Below, one piece after another: positions 33,901 through 48,900 of a stretch of DNA of 64,000 nt. The notes below the pieces were generated by a model that did no database searches, was not told the DNA's origin, and worked only from the letters and a program-made list of their open reading frames with translations. Every line of letters starts with the position of its first letter. Positions within the stretch are counted from its first letter, which is position 1. Made by a program: the position numbers and the translations under genes. This DNA comes from Hansfordia pulvinata (Eukaryota; Ascomycota; Sordariomycetes; Xylariales), in NCBI GenBank assembly GCA_006538405.1, contig BJKQ01000008.1, forward strand, positions 248,001 through 312,000, in the 5' to 3' direction.

Positions 33901-36900
33901 GCAGCGAGAGGCCGAGGCGCCAGCTGCTGACAACAAGACCGATACGGAAGCCCGCCCAGCGGAGGAGCCCGCTGCACGGGAAGACCCTGTCCCGTCGCAG
34001 GAACCCAACGCTTCCGAGGAGCCCACTCCTCAGGATGCGGAGACCTCCGCCCCGTTGGCGTCGAAGAGCCCGAAAAGCCTGCCGAAGAGAGCGAGGCAGC
34101 GCCAGTCGCAGCGCCGGCCGAGGAGACTCCCGCTGAGCCTGTCCCGGAGGCCAAGCTATCCAAGAAGGAGAAGAGAAGGAGGAAGCAGCTGGAACTGGAG
34201 CAGGAGGCCGCCCAAAAGAAGGTTGCCGAGCAAGCAGCCGAGCCTGTCGCTGAGCCCGCTGCCGAGCCCGCCGCAGAACCTGCCGCTGAACCTGCCGCTG
34301 AGCCTGTCGCTGAGCCTGTCACTAAGGAAGCCCGCGTTGAGCAAGCCGCCGATGACACGGACCCTGCAGACCGGACCGTTGACCAAACACCGGACCTGAA
34401 AGAGCCCGAGGCAACCGGCCCCGCCGCTCAAGAGTCGTCCCCGAGCAAAGATCCCGCTCAGCCAGAATCGACCGAGTCTGCAGCAGCCGTAGATGACGCG
34501 ACACCGCCGCAGCCCGCCGAAGACGCGGCCCTCGATCTCGCTGTTGCCGCTGAGCAAGAGGAACTGACTGCTCTGGAAGAGAAAAGGGCCCGGAGGAACA
34601 AGTTGCTGAAGAAGGATCAGAAGCGCTACGACGAGCTTGTTGCCAGGGCCGCCCAGCGGTCCGAGGAAGCTGCATCTGCGAAGTCTCGCGCTGACAAGCA
34701 AGACTCGCCATTCGAGGAACAGACCAAGGCCCCTGAGGAACAGGCGTCGCAGGCAGAAAACCCCGCCTCGGCCGTGGGAGAGCCTGCTGCCGAATCCACA
34801 GACGCCGCCTTACCAACCCCCTCGGAGCCAATTGACGCACCCGTGGAGAAGCCCCTGCCTGCGACTCTCGAAGAGCCGGCCTCTGCTGTCGTCGGAGCAA
34901 CTGAGCGCGCTGCCGAAGAAACCACTGTGGCGCCTCTGGAGGAACCCAGCTCGCTGCCCACTGAACCGGAACCTTCGCCAGCAGTTGAGGCCTCGGCGGA
35001 GGCAGAGCCTGAGCCCGCGGTAGACCCCGAAGTCGTTGCCGAGCAAGAAGAGCTGGCAGCTCTGGAGGAGAGGAGAGCTGCCCGAGGAAAACTGCTCAAG
35101 AAGGAGAAGCGCCGGTTGGATGAGCTCCAAGCTAAAGCTGCCGAACGTGCTGAGAAGGCATCCAGGGCGGCCCAGCCTGAGGTTCAGCCTGAGGTCCAGC
35201 CTGAGGTCCAGCCTGAGGTCCAGCCTGAGGTCCAGCCTGAGGTCCAGCCTGAGGCCTGAGCCAGCCTGAGACTGAATCCGCGCCTCCCGCGCAAGACCCC
35301 GGAAACGCCAGCGTCGTTGAAGCCGAGCCAGTGCCATCCGAGACGCAAGTCGAGTCTGTGCCGTCTGACAAGCCAGCTGAGGCGCCTGTGTCAGACACGC
35401 TTGACATTACTCATCCCGAACATCCAGTTGAGCAGCCCGAAGCTACTGCCCCCGAGACCGGATTACAGGAGAGCCCGGAGGCGCAGGACGAGTTTGCTGT
35501 TGACCCCGCCATCCAGGCCGAGGAGGAGGAGCTCGCAGCATTGGACGACAAGAAGGCCTCTCGCGGTAAGCTAACCAAGAAGGACAAGCGACGGCACGAT
35601 GAGCTCACTGCTCGGGCATCTGAGCGTGCTGAAAAGCGCGCCACGGAGGATTTGACGACCACCCCAGACGTCGAGGCTACATCAGCTCCCGAAGCCTCCC
35701 CTGCACCCGCTTTAATTGATGGAACTGAGGAGACGACAGCCAACGAAGCCTCTGCGACCACGACAGAGCAGCCGTCTACCACTGATGAGCCCAATGCGTT
35801 ATCGGAGGACAAGTCCGAGCCCATCACGGAGGAGCAACCGCCTTCTGCCGAGCGACCGGCTCCTGCTGACATTCCAGCCCTTACAACACCGGAGGACCAT
35901 GAGGCGGCAGTCGACGAGCCCCAGGGTAAGCCTGCAGGCGACCCAGCTGTTGACCCTGAAATCCTGGCCGAGAACGAGGAGCGCCAAGCCCTCGAGAACA
36001 AGAAAGCCTCGGCCGGGAAGCTCTCCAAGAAGGACCGCAAGCGCCTTGAGCAGCTGACCTCATTAGCTGCTCAGCGGGCCGAGGAGCAAAAGCCCGCCCA
36101 GGCTGAAGCGGAAGCACCTGCCGAGCCCGTGCCGGAGCCAGCTACCGAGGAGCCGGCGGCTGAGCCAACAGTCGAAGAATCGGCACAGCTACCAGTTGAG
36201 CCCGTTCCGGAGCCCGTTATCGAGCCCGTCGCCGAGCCCTCTGCGGAGCCTGAAGCCACGCCCGCAGCTGAGCGGAGTCTGGAGGCAGCCACTGCTCCGG
36301 CTCCTGAGACCGAAGAAACTCAACCCATCGACCCAGCAGTGGCCGCCGAGGAGGCAGAAATCAAAGCGCTGGAGGATAAGAAGGCTTCAGCAGGCAAGCT
36401 CTCCAAGAAGGACCGCAAGCGCCTCGACCAATTGCATTCACTTGCTGCGCAGCGGGCCGAGGAGCAGGCGCCGGCTGCATTGACCGAGGAACACACGTCC
36501 ACCCCGGCCGGAGAAGAAAAGCCGTTGGCGGCAGTGACTGAGTCAATGACTGAAGATCCGGCCAAGCCAGCAGCTGAGCCAGCAGCTGAGCCAGCAGCAG
36601 AGCCTGTAGCTGAGCCAGCAGCAGAGCCCGCAGCAGAGCCTGTAGCTGAGCCCGCAGTCGAGCCCGCAGCCGAGCCCGTAGCCGAGCCCGCAGTCGAGCC
36701 CGCAGCCGAGCCCGCAGCCGAGCCCGTAGCCGAGCCCGCAGCCGAGCCCGCAGCCGAGCCAACAGCAGAGACCGGACCAGAACCAGTTTCAGAGGTTGCC
36801 GCCGTTCAAACTCAGGAAGATGAACCACTTGACCCCGCCGTGGCCGCCGAAGAGGCGGAAATCCTGAGTCTGGAGGAAAGGAAGGCTTCAGTTGGCAAAC

Positions 36901-39900
36901 TGTCAAAGAAAGATCGGAAGCGCCTCGAGGAACTCAAATCACTCGGCGCTAAGCGAGCCGAGGAGGCCCCCGCTGCGCCAACTGGAGAAGAGAACTCTGC
37001 CAACCAAGTAGACGACACTCTTGCCCGCGAGGAGCCTCCCCTGGAGCCTTCTGCTGAGCCTTCTGCTAAGCCTGCCGCCGAGCCTGCCGCCGAGCCTGCC
37101 GCCGAGCCTGTCGCCGACCGGACGATCGAGCCAATATTGGAAACGTCACCAGGAACAGCCCTAGCAACGGCTCCAGAGCCTGCAGCAGAACCAGGTCCAG
37201 AGGCTACCCCTGTGCCGGACGCCAAGGCCGAATCTGTTGACCCGACAGTGGTTGCTGAGGAGGCGGAAATCAAGACACTAGAGGATAAAAAGACATCGGT
37301 TGGGAAGCTGTCCAAGAAGGATCGGAAACGACACGAGGAGCTCTTGTCCCGCGCAGCGCAACGCGCCGCCGAACGTGCCGAAGTAGCCCAGCCATCTAAG
37401 GAAACTGCGGCTGCCGAGCCCGAGGCGCAACCAGCCGCAGAGACTGCTACCACCGAGCCTCCTGCCGAGCCGATGTCCGAGTCTGCCGCCGAGCCTGAAG
37501 CTGTGTCCGCTCCCGAACTAGGTGCCGAAACAACCCAACAGCCTGCTTCCGAGACCCATCTCGAATCTGCAGCAGAGCCAGCAGCGGACCCCACCCCGGA
37601 CCCGATAGCGGACCCGGCTCCGGAGTCTGAAGCTGAGTCTTCCGACCCAGCCATAGCTGCGGAAGAGGCTGAAATCAAGGCGTTGGAACAGAAGAAGACT
37701 ACTGTCGGTAAGCTGTCCAAGAAGGACCGCAAGCGTCATGAGGAACTTCTGTCCTATGCCGCGCAGCGGTCCGAAGCAGCCCGCTCTGCGGATGCGCCCC
37801 AACCCGCAGAAGAGCATCCCGCAGAAGAGCAACCCGCAGAGGAGCAACCCGCAGAAGAGCAACCCGTCGAGGCAGCTGCACCGGAGACAGCCACAGAAGA
37901 GACAACTACAAAAGAGCCCATCACGCCGAAGCCGTCCACAACCGATACCACCTCGGAGCCCATTGAAGAGCAATCTGCAGCCGACCAAACTCCAGAGCCT
38001 GCAGCCGACCAGACTCCGGAGCCTGCAACCGACCGAGCCGCCGGTGACCCTCCTCTGGACCCGGTCGTCGACAATCCCCCCCCAGCAAGAGAAGAGCATG
38101 TCGACCCTGACATCACGGCGGAAGCCGAAGAAATCAAGACGCTCGAGAACAAGAAGGCTTCTGTCGGCAAGTTATCTAAGAAAGATCGCAAGCGTTATGA
38201 GGAGCTCTTATCACGTGCTTCCCAGCGGGCAGAGGCACCGCAGGAAACTCCTGAGCCACAAATCGAGGCCCCTGATAACGACAAAGCCGTCCAGAAGCAG
38301 CCCCGGACGCTATTTTCGACGCGCCGGCGGACGCCACCCCGAGGCTGCACCCGATGCATCCATGGCACAGGAACCTGTCGACGAACGGGACCAAGAGCAA
38401 AATCAGGAGTCAACTCAAGAATTGCCCGCACATGAGTCTTTTGCTGAGCCTGTCGCCGAGTCATCTTCGCAACGTGAGCAAGATCAACCCCTATCCGATG
38501 CCAGCCCTAGACCTGAAGAAACCGTCGACCCGGCTGTGGCAGCTGAGGAAGCAGAGTTGGCCTCCCTTGAAGCCAAGAAGGCCTCTGTTGGGAAGCTTGC
38601 AAAGAAGGACAGGAAACGCTACGAGGAACTGGTCAAGAGGGCAGCTGAAAGATCTGAAGAGTCAACCTCTAAGCCTCCGGAGCCTCCTGCGCAGGAACAA
38701 CTAGACACAGACCAAGCCCCAGCAATCCCCGATGGACAAGACAAGGTGCCAGTTGAGGAAACGGTTTTTGCTGCGCCTGAACAACCTGAGCAACCCTCAT
38801 CCAAGCAGTCCGAACAAACCTCACTCGAGCAGTCCGAACAACCCTCACTCGAGCAGTCCGAACAACGCTCACTCGAGCAGTCTGAACAACGCTCACTCGA
38901 GCAGTCCGAACAACCCTCACTCGAGCAGTCCGAACCAGCTTCTAAGAGCGCTGGAGAACCGGCCGCAGAACAGACCTCGCCACCCCTAGACGGTCAAATC
39001 AAGCAAACCACAGAGGACGCTCCTCAACCGAAGGTCGACCCTGAAATCCTGGCCGAGGAAGAGGAACTCGCATCTCTTGAGAAGAAGAAGGCCACCCTTG
39101 GGAAACTTGCAAAGAAGGACCGGAAACGCCACGACGAACTTGTCAAGAAAGCAGCACAACGGTCCGAGGCTGCAGCCGCTCAAGCACAAGAGAAACTCTT
39201 TGAGGAAGAGTCCGCGTCGCCTTTGGCCCTCGAAGTGCAGCCTCAGGTACCAGAGCAAAGCGACGAGCAGCCCCCAAACGAAGTGTCCCCTGAAGGAACG
39301 ACCGATGGACATCCCGCTTCCATCGCGGCCGAGCAGTCTGTTGAGGCAGTGCTTGAAAAGCACGAGGAACCGCTATCCGAGGCGCCACAGCAACCTGCAG
39401 TCGACCAATTCGAGCCATCCAACGAGACAATGCCCTCGACCGTCGATGACCAACAAGCTAGGGAGCAGCCAGAGATCGATCCTGAGATTCTTGCTGAACA
39501 GGAGGAACTTGCTTCCCTGGAGGCAAAGAAGGCTGCTAATGGAAAGCTCGCCAAAAAGGACAAGAAGCGTTACGAAGCGCTCGTTTCTAAGGCCTCCCAA
39601 CGCGCGGAAGACGCGGCGGCTAAACAAACGGAGCCAGCTGCCGTTGAGACCCCTGCACCAGAGTCCGTAGTGTCGGAAGAGCCAAACCAGTCGTCTGCTA
39701 AGGACTCCCAAGTCGCCACTGAGCAAGCTTTAGAGGAGAAAACGCCAGAGGCTCCACAAGAACCACCTGCCGAAGAGGCTTCTGAAGACAAGGCATCAGC
39801 ATCACAGCAGGAGGCTTCGGCTGAGCCTGCGCCTGAAGCAGAGGCGCCAGAGCCCGAGACACTCCCTTCTGTTCCGGACGCGGCGCAACCGGTCCCAGAA

Positions 39901-42900
39901 GATGGCCCTCCAAGCTCCGAAGCAGACACTGTGCAAATAGGCACGCAACAGCCAGAGGCGCAACGGGAGCGCACCCCAGACCCGGAGGTCATCGCCGAGC
40001 AAGAAGAAATCGCATCCCTGGAGCAGAAGAAGGAGCGCAAGGGCAAGTTGCTCAAGAAGGACCAGAGACGCTACGACGAATTGATGGCTAAAGCCGAACA
40101 ACGCGCCGAGGCTGCTGCTGCCGCCGCGCAGCTCGAAATCGAAACCGGTGCTGGTGCTTCTGAAGAGCCAGCCACTCAAGAGCCAGCTACTCAAGAGCCA
40201 GCTGCTCAAGAGCCAGCCTCCCAAGAGCCAGCTCCTCAAGAGCCAGCTGCTCAAGAGCCCGCAACTCAAGGATTTGTGCCTCAAGATCCCACTCCTGAGT
40301 CAAACCGAGACGATGCACAGGAGGATGCACCCGCTGGGCCTGGAAAAACCGACGAGCCACCTGCTCCAACACTGAAACCTCAGGCCCCCTTGCAACATAC
40401 TTCCGAGCCGTCATCCCAGCCAGAGATACTAGCCGAGACTGCCGAGAAGGAGCATCCGATTACTTCGAAAACAGCTGCTGCTGATGTCTCACCAGCCACA
40501 GAACCTGCTGTCGACCCAGAAGTTATTGCTGAACAGGAGGAGCTGTCCTCCCTGGAAGAGAAAAAGACCGAGCAGGGAAAGCTGAACAAGAAGGACAGGA
40601 AACGCCACGAGGCCCTACTTGCTAGAGCCAAGGAACGCGCCGAAGCATCCGCGAAAGAGGCCCAAACTCAGTCGCAGGCCAACAACGAGTCTACACCCAG
40701 AGCAGATGAGGTTGCTGCTGAGCCTTCGACCGACCACGCATCCGAGCACCCAATAGCCGATGTCCAGGAACCTCCCGCCCCCAAGCCTGAATCTGACTCC
40801 ACAGCGATCAAGGAAGCCACCGCTGAGGCCCAGCACGCCGGGCAAGCCGAGTCCCAAGCCGAGCCGACCTCCGCGGCACCGCCGGAGGGACAGGCGGAAA
40901 TACAGCAACCGTCAGAGCCGGAAACCCAGCCCCAAGAGGAAAAGCCCACTGAAGTCCAACCGGGAACATCTCTTGAGACATCCGAATCGCCTGTGGACCT
41001 GGAGGTTGTCGCCGAGCAGCTAGAACTTTCCGCCCTCGAGGACAAGAAGTCTCAGCAGGGAAAGCTGAACAAGAAGGACAGAAAGCGTCACGAGGCTCTC
41101 GTCGCCAAAGCCAAGGAGCGCGCTGAAGCCGCGGAGGAGCAGGATAAAAAGGCAGAAGCCACCGAGGATCCTCCGTCCGTGGCAGAGCCCGAAACCCATG
41201 CTGAGCCGGAACCCACTGTCCAACAAGAGTCTGCTCCTGATCCTGTGGTCGAAAACTCGTCTGCCGAAGCCCCAGCACCATCTGAGCCTTCACGGGAAAC
41301 CGCACCTCAATCCGAGCTTGCGGAGCAGACCGAAGCTCCTGTGCAAACGACAGAAGACACCCCAGAGGAGCAGTCTGTTCCACTTGAAGACATCCAGCCT
41401 GTCGACCCAGAAATCGCAGCCGAAGAACAAGAGCTATCCAGCCTTGAAGAGAAGAAGTCACTGAACGGAAAGCTCAACAAAAAGGATAAAAAGCGTCATG
41501 AGGCTCTTGTGGCCAAGGCAGCTGAGCGTGCCGAGGCAGCGGCGAAGGCAGCAGCAAGGCAATCACTGGAGAAAGCAAGCAAACCTGTTGCAACCTCGAC
41601 CGAAGAAGCCGCTCCTGCTCCTCAGCCTAACCCCCAATCAGCTACGGAGCCCGAGGCTCCCCTTCCGGCCGCCGAAAAGCATATCGACAACCAGGCGGAT
41701 GACCCAAGCGACGATACTACGGAGAAGCATGCGGAAGAAAATACGACCGACAAAGCGGATGACCAGAACGACAGCTACAAGGAGCTTGAACTGACTGACC
41801 GGGACCAGTCGGGTCCCCTTTCGGGAACGCAGCCTGAGATTACCGAGAAGCCCCGACGGTGGAACCTGAGATTACACACCCTGAGATCGCAGCCGAAAAG
41901 GAAGAGCTGTCAGCCCTCGAGGAAAAGAAGTCCGTGCGCGGAAAACTGCTCAAGAAAGATCAGAGGCGCTACGAGGAGCTCGTCACGAAAGAGAGACTCC
42001 GAACCGAGATGGCCGCTGTTCAAGACACCGAAGCGCAGCCCGCCTCATCCGACCAGCCCGACCACGCAGAGGCCTCTTCCAAGGAAGCCAGCAAAGACGC
42101 CATTCCGGAACTCGAGATCCCATCTACGCCGCATGAAGAGCCAGCCGCACCTGCCGAGGCTACTGAGAGTGTCAAGGAGACTCAGCAGGAGCCGCAAGGC
42201 CCTGTAAAGCTTTCCAAGAAGGACAAGAGAAAGCTCAAGCTGCAGGAGGTCCAAGACTCGGAGAGTACAAATCTTGCTCAAGATGAGGAAGCCAAGATCG
42301 AGTCCCCCCCAGATGCTGCCCCTGGCAACCTGCCCAAGGAAGATGAGACGCGAGAAGCTTCTCAGGCTGAAGATGCCGGTGCTCTTGGCGACGAAGGCCA
42401 ATCCACTGAGCAAGTCTCCCCAGAGACCGAGCCTTCAGTTCAGCCATCTGCCACTGGAGCGTCAGACGAGCCCAACAAAGCGGTCGAAACTGCCACCCCA
42501 GATGTTTCGAGCGTTGCTGAGCCTGCAGGGTCTACTCTCAGTCCCGAAGAACAGGCTGAAATTCAAGCTGAAGAGGAGGAGTTGGCGGATCTGGAGTCAA
42601 AAAAAGAAAAGCGTGGCAAGCTCCTCAAGAAACAAATCAGGCGATACGACGAACTCGTTGAGAAGTCAAAGCTTCGTGCTGAAGCCGCTCAAGCAGCCAA
42701 GAGTGAAGACACGTCGAATAGCAAGACCGAGCCAGAGTCGACTGAGGCACCAGCCGACCAGCCCAGCGCCAGCATCGCGGAGTCTAGCGAGCAACCACCC
42801 ATCGTCACGGCCGAGGCCCCATCCGAACAGCCACAGACCCAGGAGCAGGACGCCGCCGCAGTGCCCCAGGACCAACCGGAACTTCCCTCGACTACGGACA

Positions 42901-45900
42901 CCGCCGTTGCCGCCGAGCCAGACACCGCGCCACAGGACGACCAGCCTTTGCAGGAAGACGACGGCGTTTCGGCGAAGAAGAGCAAAAAGGACAAGAAGAA
43001 ACGCAAAAGCAAAGGTCTGGACCACGTGGACTCGACTGAGGAACCCGCACAGCCCCACGACGACACCGCCGTCGATGCCCCCGCTATGGATGTAGCTGAC
43101 GCGAGTGCTCCCTCCCCGCAGGAACCTAGTGAACCGGAGCCTGGTGTCAACGACCCTCCCGCTGCTGAATCGAAGCCCGCCCCCAGTGATGATTTATCAC
43201 TCGGACAACCAGGAACACCTCGAGAGCCCGTCGCCGACCCCGTCGACGCTCATCTCGAGTCCCAAGCCCCGGACCAGCCGCCTTCCCTGGAGCCCACACC
43301 CGAGGAACCTCGCCCTGGAGAGTCTTCAGATCAACCATCCCTTGCGCCAGAGACCGCAGAGACTCCCGCGGCAGCAAACGAGCCCTCTGAGCCAGCACCA
43401 AAGCTGTCCAAGAAAGACAGAAAGAAGAAGCGTGCCGAGGAGATGGCTGCCGCCGAGTCACTTCCTGTTGAGCGTTCCCGCGATGAGGAAGCATCCACCG
43501 CTCAACCCGGCCTCAACGAGACTGACACTCCTGTCTCAAAAGAGGCACTCGAATCCACCCCGGCGCTTGCTAGAGAGACTCCTGTCGTATCCAAGGAGGA
43601 GCCTGCTGTACCCGTTGAAGACTTTACCAGCTTATCTACCGACGAACCCGCGTCCGTGGCTCAAGATCAACCCCAGCCAGCCGATGATTCTGTCCCGGCA
43701 CAGGCTGAGAATTCTGCACCTGCTCCGACCGAAGAAACTGGCCCTTCTGACGCTTCCTTGTCAAAAAAGAGCAAGAAGGACAAGAAAAAGGCGAAGCAGC
43801 AAGGCCGAACGGAGCCTGAAGTGAAGGCACCGGATGGAGACAGCAAACCCGCTGAGGACGACATTTCTGCGGAGAAGTCAGTATCGTTGCCCATCGAGAG
43901 TCAGCCCCTTGCTGAGGTCGACACCAGCAATTCTGAGGCAACAAGCCCCTCCAAGGGCCCTACCGAGCAAACTTCTGCACAAGCTGGATCTCTTGTCCAG
44001 GCAGAGCCCACAGGGAAAAGAGCGGACGTACAAGACGAGACTATGCGTTCCGCGCCGATGCCTGAGGTGGAGTCTAATCAGTCAATTGCCCAGCACCATG
44101 CCCAGCAAGACCTGGTCGCCGAGAATGATGAACAGCTTCCGACTGCAAGCCCAAGCAACCCCGCTGAGTCTTCCACTGTTCAAGATGCAGTCCCCACTCA
44201 TGGACCTGCCGATGACCTGCAAGAACCCCAGGCCCAGGAAGGCTTGCCTGAAGTTGCGCCCAAAAAGTCGAAGAAAGAGAAACGCAAAGCCAAAAAGGAA
44301 GCTGAAGCATTGCTCGATCCTTCGCCTGTGGTCGACTCGTCAAATCCCGCTGCGGGACAATCATCTGCACCAGAACAATCGGGTACTATCGAGCAAGAGT
44401 CTCGGGAATCAGACCGAGAGGCCGTCGAGGGCGACAAAGACGCAGAGACTCTGGCACAGCGGGCGTCTTCGCCTCCTGTCCCTTTGAGCGAGGCGCCAGC
44501 ACAGCCAGTCACTGAGCCAACCGAAGCCTGTGGAGACCAACCTGCAGAAGACACTCCAGTGACCGCCGCCAAGGAGGAAGATGAGTTCCCGGCGGACGAG
44601 AGTCGTTCAGTGCCTGATGCGGAACCTGTATCAGCGCCAGTTGATCCCGAGATCGTCGCCGAGCAGGAAGAACTTGCGGCTCTTGAAGATCTCAAGACGC
44701 GCCGGGGAAAGATGCTTAAGAAGGACAAAAAGCGATACGAGCATCTTCTCGCCAACGCCAAGAGACGCGATGAGGATGCCGCTGCAGCTTCAGTCGAGGC
44801 TCCGACTGCATCGAACCCAGTTGCCTCCGACTCTGCCGTTCACCCTGACCGGGAAGAAGTTGAACCAAATGCGGCTGAAACTCAACCCATGGCCGCCCCG
44901 CAACCCGAGATCGACGCCGCAGTCCAGGACGAGTCCGCTGCAGATGAACCTGCTCCAGCCCCAGAAGTGGCGGGTGCCGGCGCAGATAATCAGGCACGGG
45001 CACACGCAGGTGATGCAGCCCCTGAGCCAGCACCTGAAGCCCCGGCCCAAGCCAACCCCCCACCCGAAGGTGAGGGTCACGGGGAGCCTGCCATTGACCC
45101 CCAGGTTGCCTCGGAGCTGGCAGAACTTGAATTTCTCAAGGAAAAGAAGGCAACCCGTGGGAAGCTCACAAAGAAGGAGCAGAAGCAACATGATAGACTT
45201 GCCGCCAAGGTCGCAGAGCGGGCTGACGAAGCCGCCGCCAAAGAGGAGGCACGGCAGACCGAATCCACAGCGAATGACCAACAGCTGGAAGCCATCTCAG
45301 GAGGAGACCCTGCTACTGGATCCTTCACCGAGACAGAAGCCGCCGTCTCCACAGCCATGCCTGAGGCCGCTGAGCGTCCCATCGAAACTGACAGTGAGCC
45401 TGTCGCCGACCTTGCTGCTACACTTGCGCTCGAGCCTTCTGCTGAGCCTATAGAGCCTGCTACTGAGCCTGCTACAGAGCCTGCTTCCGCACCCGCTGAG
45501 CCTGTTTCCGAGCCTGCTGAGCCTGAGTCTCCAGTCCTCGTCGAGTCCGACAAATCCACACAGGCGACAGAACATGTGCCTGAGCCTGCTCAGAACTCCG
45601 CAGCTGTGGACCCCGAGGTTGCCGCTGACGAAGAAGAATTGCTGGGCCTGCAGCAGAAGAAACAAGCTCGTGGCAAGCTGACCAAAAAGGATCAGAGAAG
45701 ATACGATGCACTGCTCTCGAAGGCCGATCAGCGTGCGGCGGTAGAGGCAGCTGCCAAAGAGGCTACGGAGCAAGCAAGACACGCAGCTACGGAATCAATG
45801 GCCACGGGAACTCCCGAGCAGCCGGCTGACGTCAAAGATGTTCAAATGCCTGCCACGACTGAGCAAGAAAACGAACCCGCCGCCCAGTCTACCGAGTCAG

Positions 45901-48900
45901 CCCAGGCGCCTGTCAGCGCCGGTGGAGTTAGAGAAAAGGCCTCTGAACTTGAGCATGTCAAAGAAACATCGGCGGCATCTGATGAGGCCGCGCTGTCACA
46001 AGAACAAGAGGCCGTCCCCCCTTCACCGACTGCCCTGACCCTGGCATCAAGGACATCACGGCCAATGAAACACCAGCACGGGAGCCCCGCTCCCCTTCTC
46101 CGACCCAAGCTGAAGCTTCCACTGCTACTGAGCTGCTTGTCGCTGGTCATGCAGACAACACCACTACCACTCCATACGGCAAGGAGCCGGAGATCACGGA
46201 AGCAAGCGAGACGAACACGACCCCTCAAGAATCGCACCCGACTTCTGGTGTCCAAGATGAAGCCAAGGTTCCTACGGAAGACAGCAAGATGTCCGCGAAA
46301 AAGCCGAAGAAGGACAAGAAGGCCAAGAAGGCCCAAATTTCGGACCCCACCGAGACCACGGCACCACTCAGCACAGCTAGTCAACAGCAGGCGTGGGATT
46401 GGTCCAGCCTCCAAGAAGCCGGCAGCGAACCTGAAGCCACTTCTAAGGCATTGGACAGCAAGACCGTCGACGCCGACCCCCACACCATGTTCGCTTCACA
46501 GCCCGAGTTGAAGCCAGCCGAGGATCGCACTGTCGCTGTTCCCGATGTACCAGAAGAAGCTTCGGTTGATGAGCCCAAGCTGTCCAAGAAGGAGAAAAAA
46601 GCCAAGAAACAGAAAACTCCTTCAGAATCAGCGCCAGAGTCAGAGCTCCCAGTCGGAGATCCCGCGCCAGTAGAAGAACTACAGACGACCAGAGACGAAG
46701 AGCTGCCTGTTGTGCTGAGCAAGAAATCAAAGAAGGGCAAGGAGAGTGACGTGCCGGAAAAGTCTGGGCTCGAGTTAAAACAGCCGGATCTACTCGAGCG
46801 ATCTCGCGAGGAGCCCTCGCAAACACCAACAATCCCCCGTTCGACCAAAGATTCAGCTGAAAAGCTCGCCAAGCATACCCACGACGATGCTTCTCTAGAT
46901 GAGCAATCCCACAAGGACAAGAAACCAAGAATGAAGACTCTTCTCCCTGAGAGTGACGTCGTGGCATCCGAGCCTTTGTCTGTGGCTCAGGGTTTTATCG
47001 ATTTCCAACCCAATGTCCAGGGGCTTTTGCCGCCTGCCACGCTTCAGGAGGACGACAAGCCGGCTGAGGCGATGCGGTACTTGGAATCGCCTACGAATGT
47101 CGACCTTTCACCTGCGAAGGATCTATCTCAGGGACTCCTGCCTGTGGCGCAACTGCAGAAAGAGCTCGGCAGTTCCTACTGGGAACCCCAGGCCGAGGTC
47201 ATAGGCGAAGATCCTTTCATTGAGCAAGACTCACGACAAGTAGACCTGTTAGCGGGTGCAATGGATGACGATGAAAAGCCACCCCATGATGCGGCCATCG
47301 CTGGAACCGCAGCGGCAGCTGGAGCGATTGCTTCTGTCGCAGCCAAGGCCAGTTTGAAGAAGACGAAAGACAAGAAGAAGTCAAAGTCAAAGTACGAGGA
47401 CAAGCGGGTGGCGGACGAAGACGACATATTCAGCGACCCTTCTCTTTGGGAAGGGTCGGAGCGGAAGACGTTGGAGGGAGGCAGACTAGACAGCGACGCT
47501 GGCGACTTCTGGGATGGGCCTGCGACGGCGAGCCACGCAGCCGGAGAAGCCGAGCCGGAGAGTCCCGTCATGGGGAGAGACATGGGAGAGGAAGTGAAGA
47601 GAGTCCGACCTGAGAAGAGGACTACGGGGTCGGACGCGACGACATCAGGCCTTCTGAGGGATCTGGAAGATCTGGATACATCGGAGAGGCGCAAATCCAT
47701 GGAGGAGCCACTTGCGACAACAACGACAACAACACACCGCCGTAGCATACCAGACTTTGGCCGCGTGTCGACGCCAAGCTTGGCCCCGGTGGCAGAAGAG
47801 ACGGGAGAGGACACGGATGAGTACAGCCATGGCCGTCGACGAGACATGGGAGCCAATCGAGACAGCGGATTTGTGACGGGCTCCCCGCAGCCGCCGCGGC
47901 GCAGCCTGAAAGCCGAAGCTGCGCAGCGGGACAGCGGGGTGCACGTGCGCCACTCGCAAGAGTCGGCTCGCAGCCAACCAGGGAAGGCAGACACGGCGGA
48001 GGCGAGTGGCGTCGCAGGCCAAGGACCAGAGATGGAAGCGAGAGCGCCACGGACGCCGAGACTGGGAGAGCCGCGGAGCACCAAAGCCGGCCTGGGCGAG
48101 AGCACGCCGCGGCTGCGGACTCCCACGATCCCCAGCCAGTCGCACGACCAGTCGCCGGAAGCCGTCAACACGGACCCGCGCAAGCCCCGGTCGACCAAGG
48201 CCAAGTATCCGGAGCTGGGGTCGGGCGCGGGCCAGGCACTGGGATCGCCGCGGCTGCAGCACCAGCCGAGCGAGCGCAGCCTGTCGGACCGGATCGGGCG
48301 GCAGATCAGCCCCAACCCGCCCGAGGGCATCTTCCTGGGGACGGGGGTGCGGTCGGGGTCGAACATGAGCGTGTCGCGGCTCAAGACGCCGGAGCCGGGT
48401 CACGGAGTCGGGGCCGGAGTCGGAGCGGACGGCGGACACGGCAGGGCGGACTCGCCGGGCAGCCACAGCATGCGCAGCTTCCGGTCGCTGTCGGGGTCCA
48501 ACACGCCGCCGCTGCGGAGCCGGCGACGGGTCAGTGGGGATCTCCGGTCGCTCAGCCAACGGTCGAGCCGTAACAGCCTGGCGTCTCCACGGGCGCCGGG
48601 TCTGGCCAATGACGGGGACGGGGACGAGGCCGACGGGGACGAGGTGGTGCAGCATGCACATGCACATGCACACGCCGGGCCCACCGCGGTTGTGCGCGGC
48701 AGGGACCGGGATGTGGATGCGGGCACCAGCCACACTGGCCGGGACAGCCACACAGACCAGGACACGCGCCACGCCCGCGGTGCGCCACAGCAGCAGCAGC
48801 AGCAGCACGTGGACCCACAGCACGAGGATGGCTCCACTTCAGCGGCGCCCAGCAGCAGCAACAAGTCATCAAAGTCAAAGGCCGCCGCCGCCGCTGCCGC

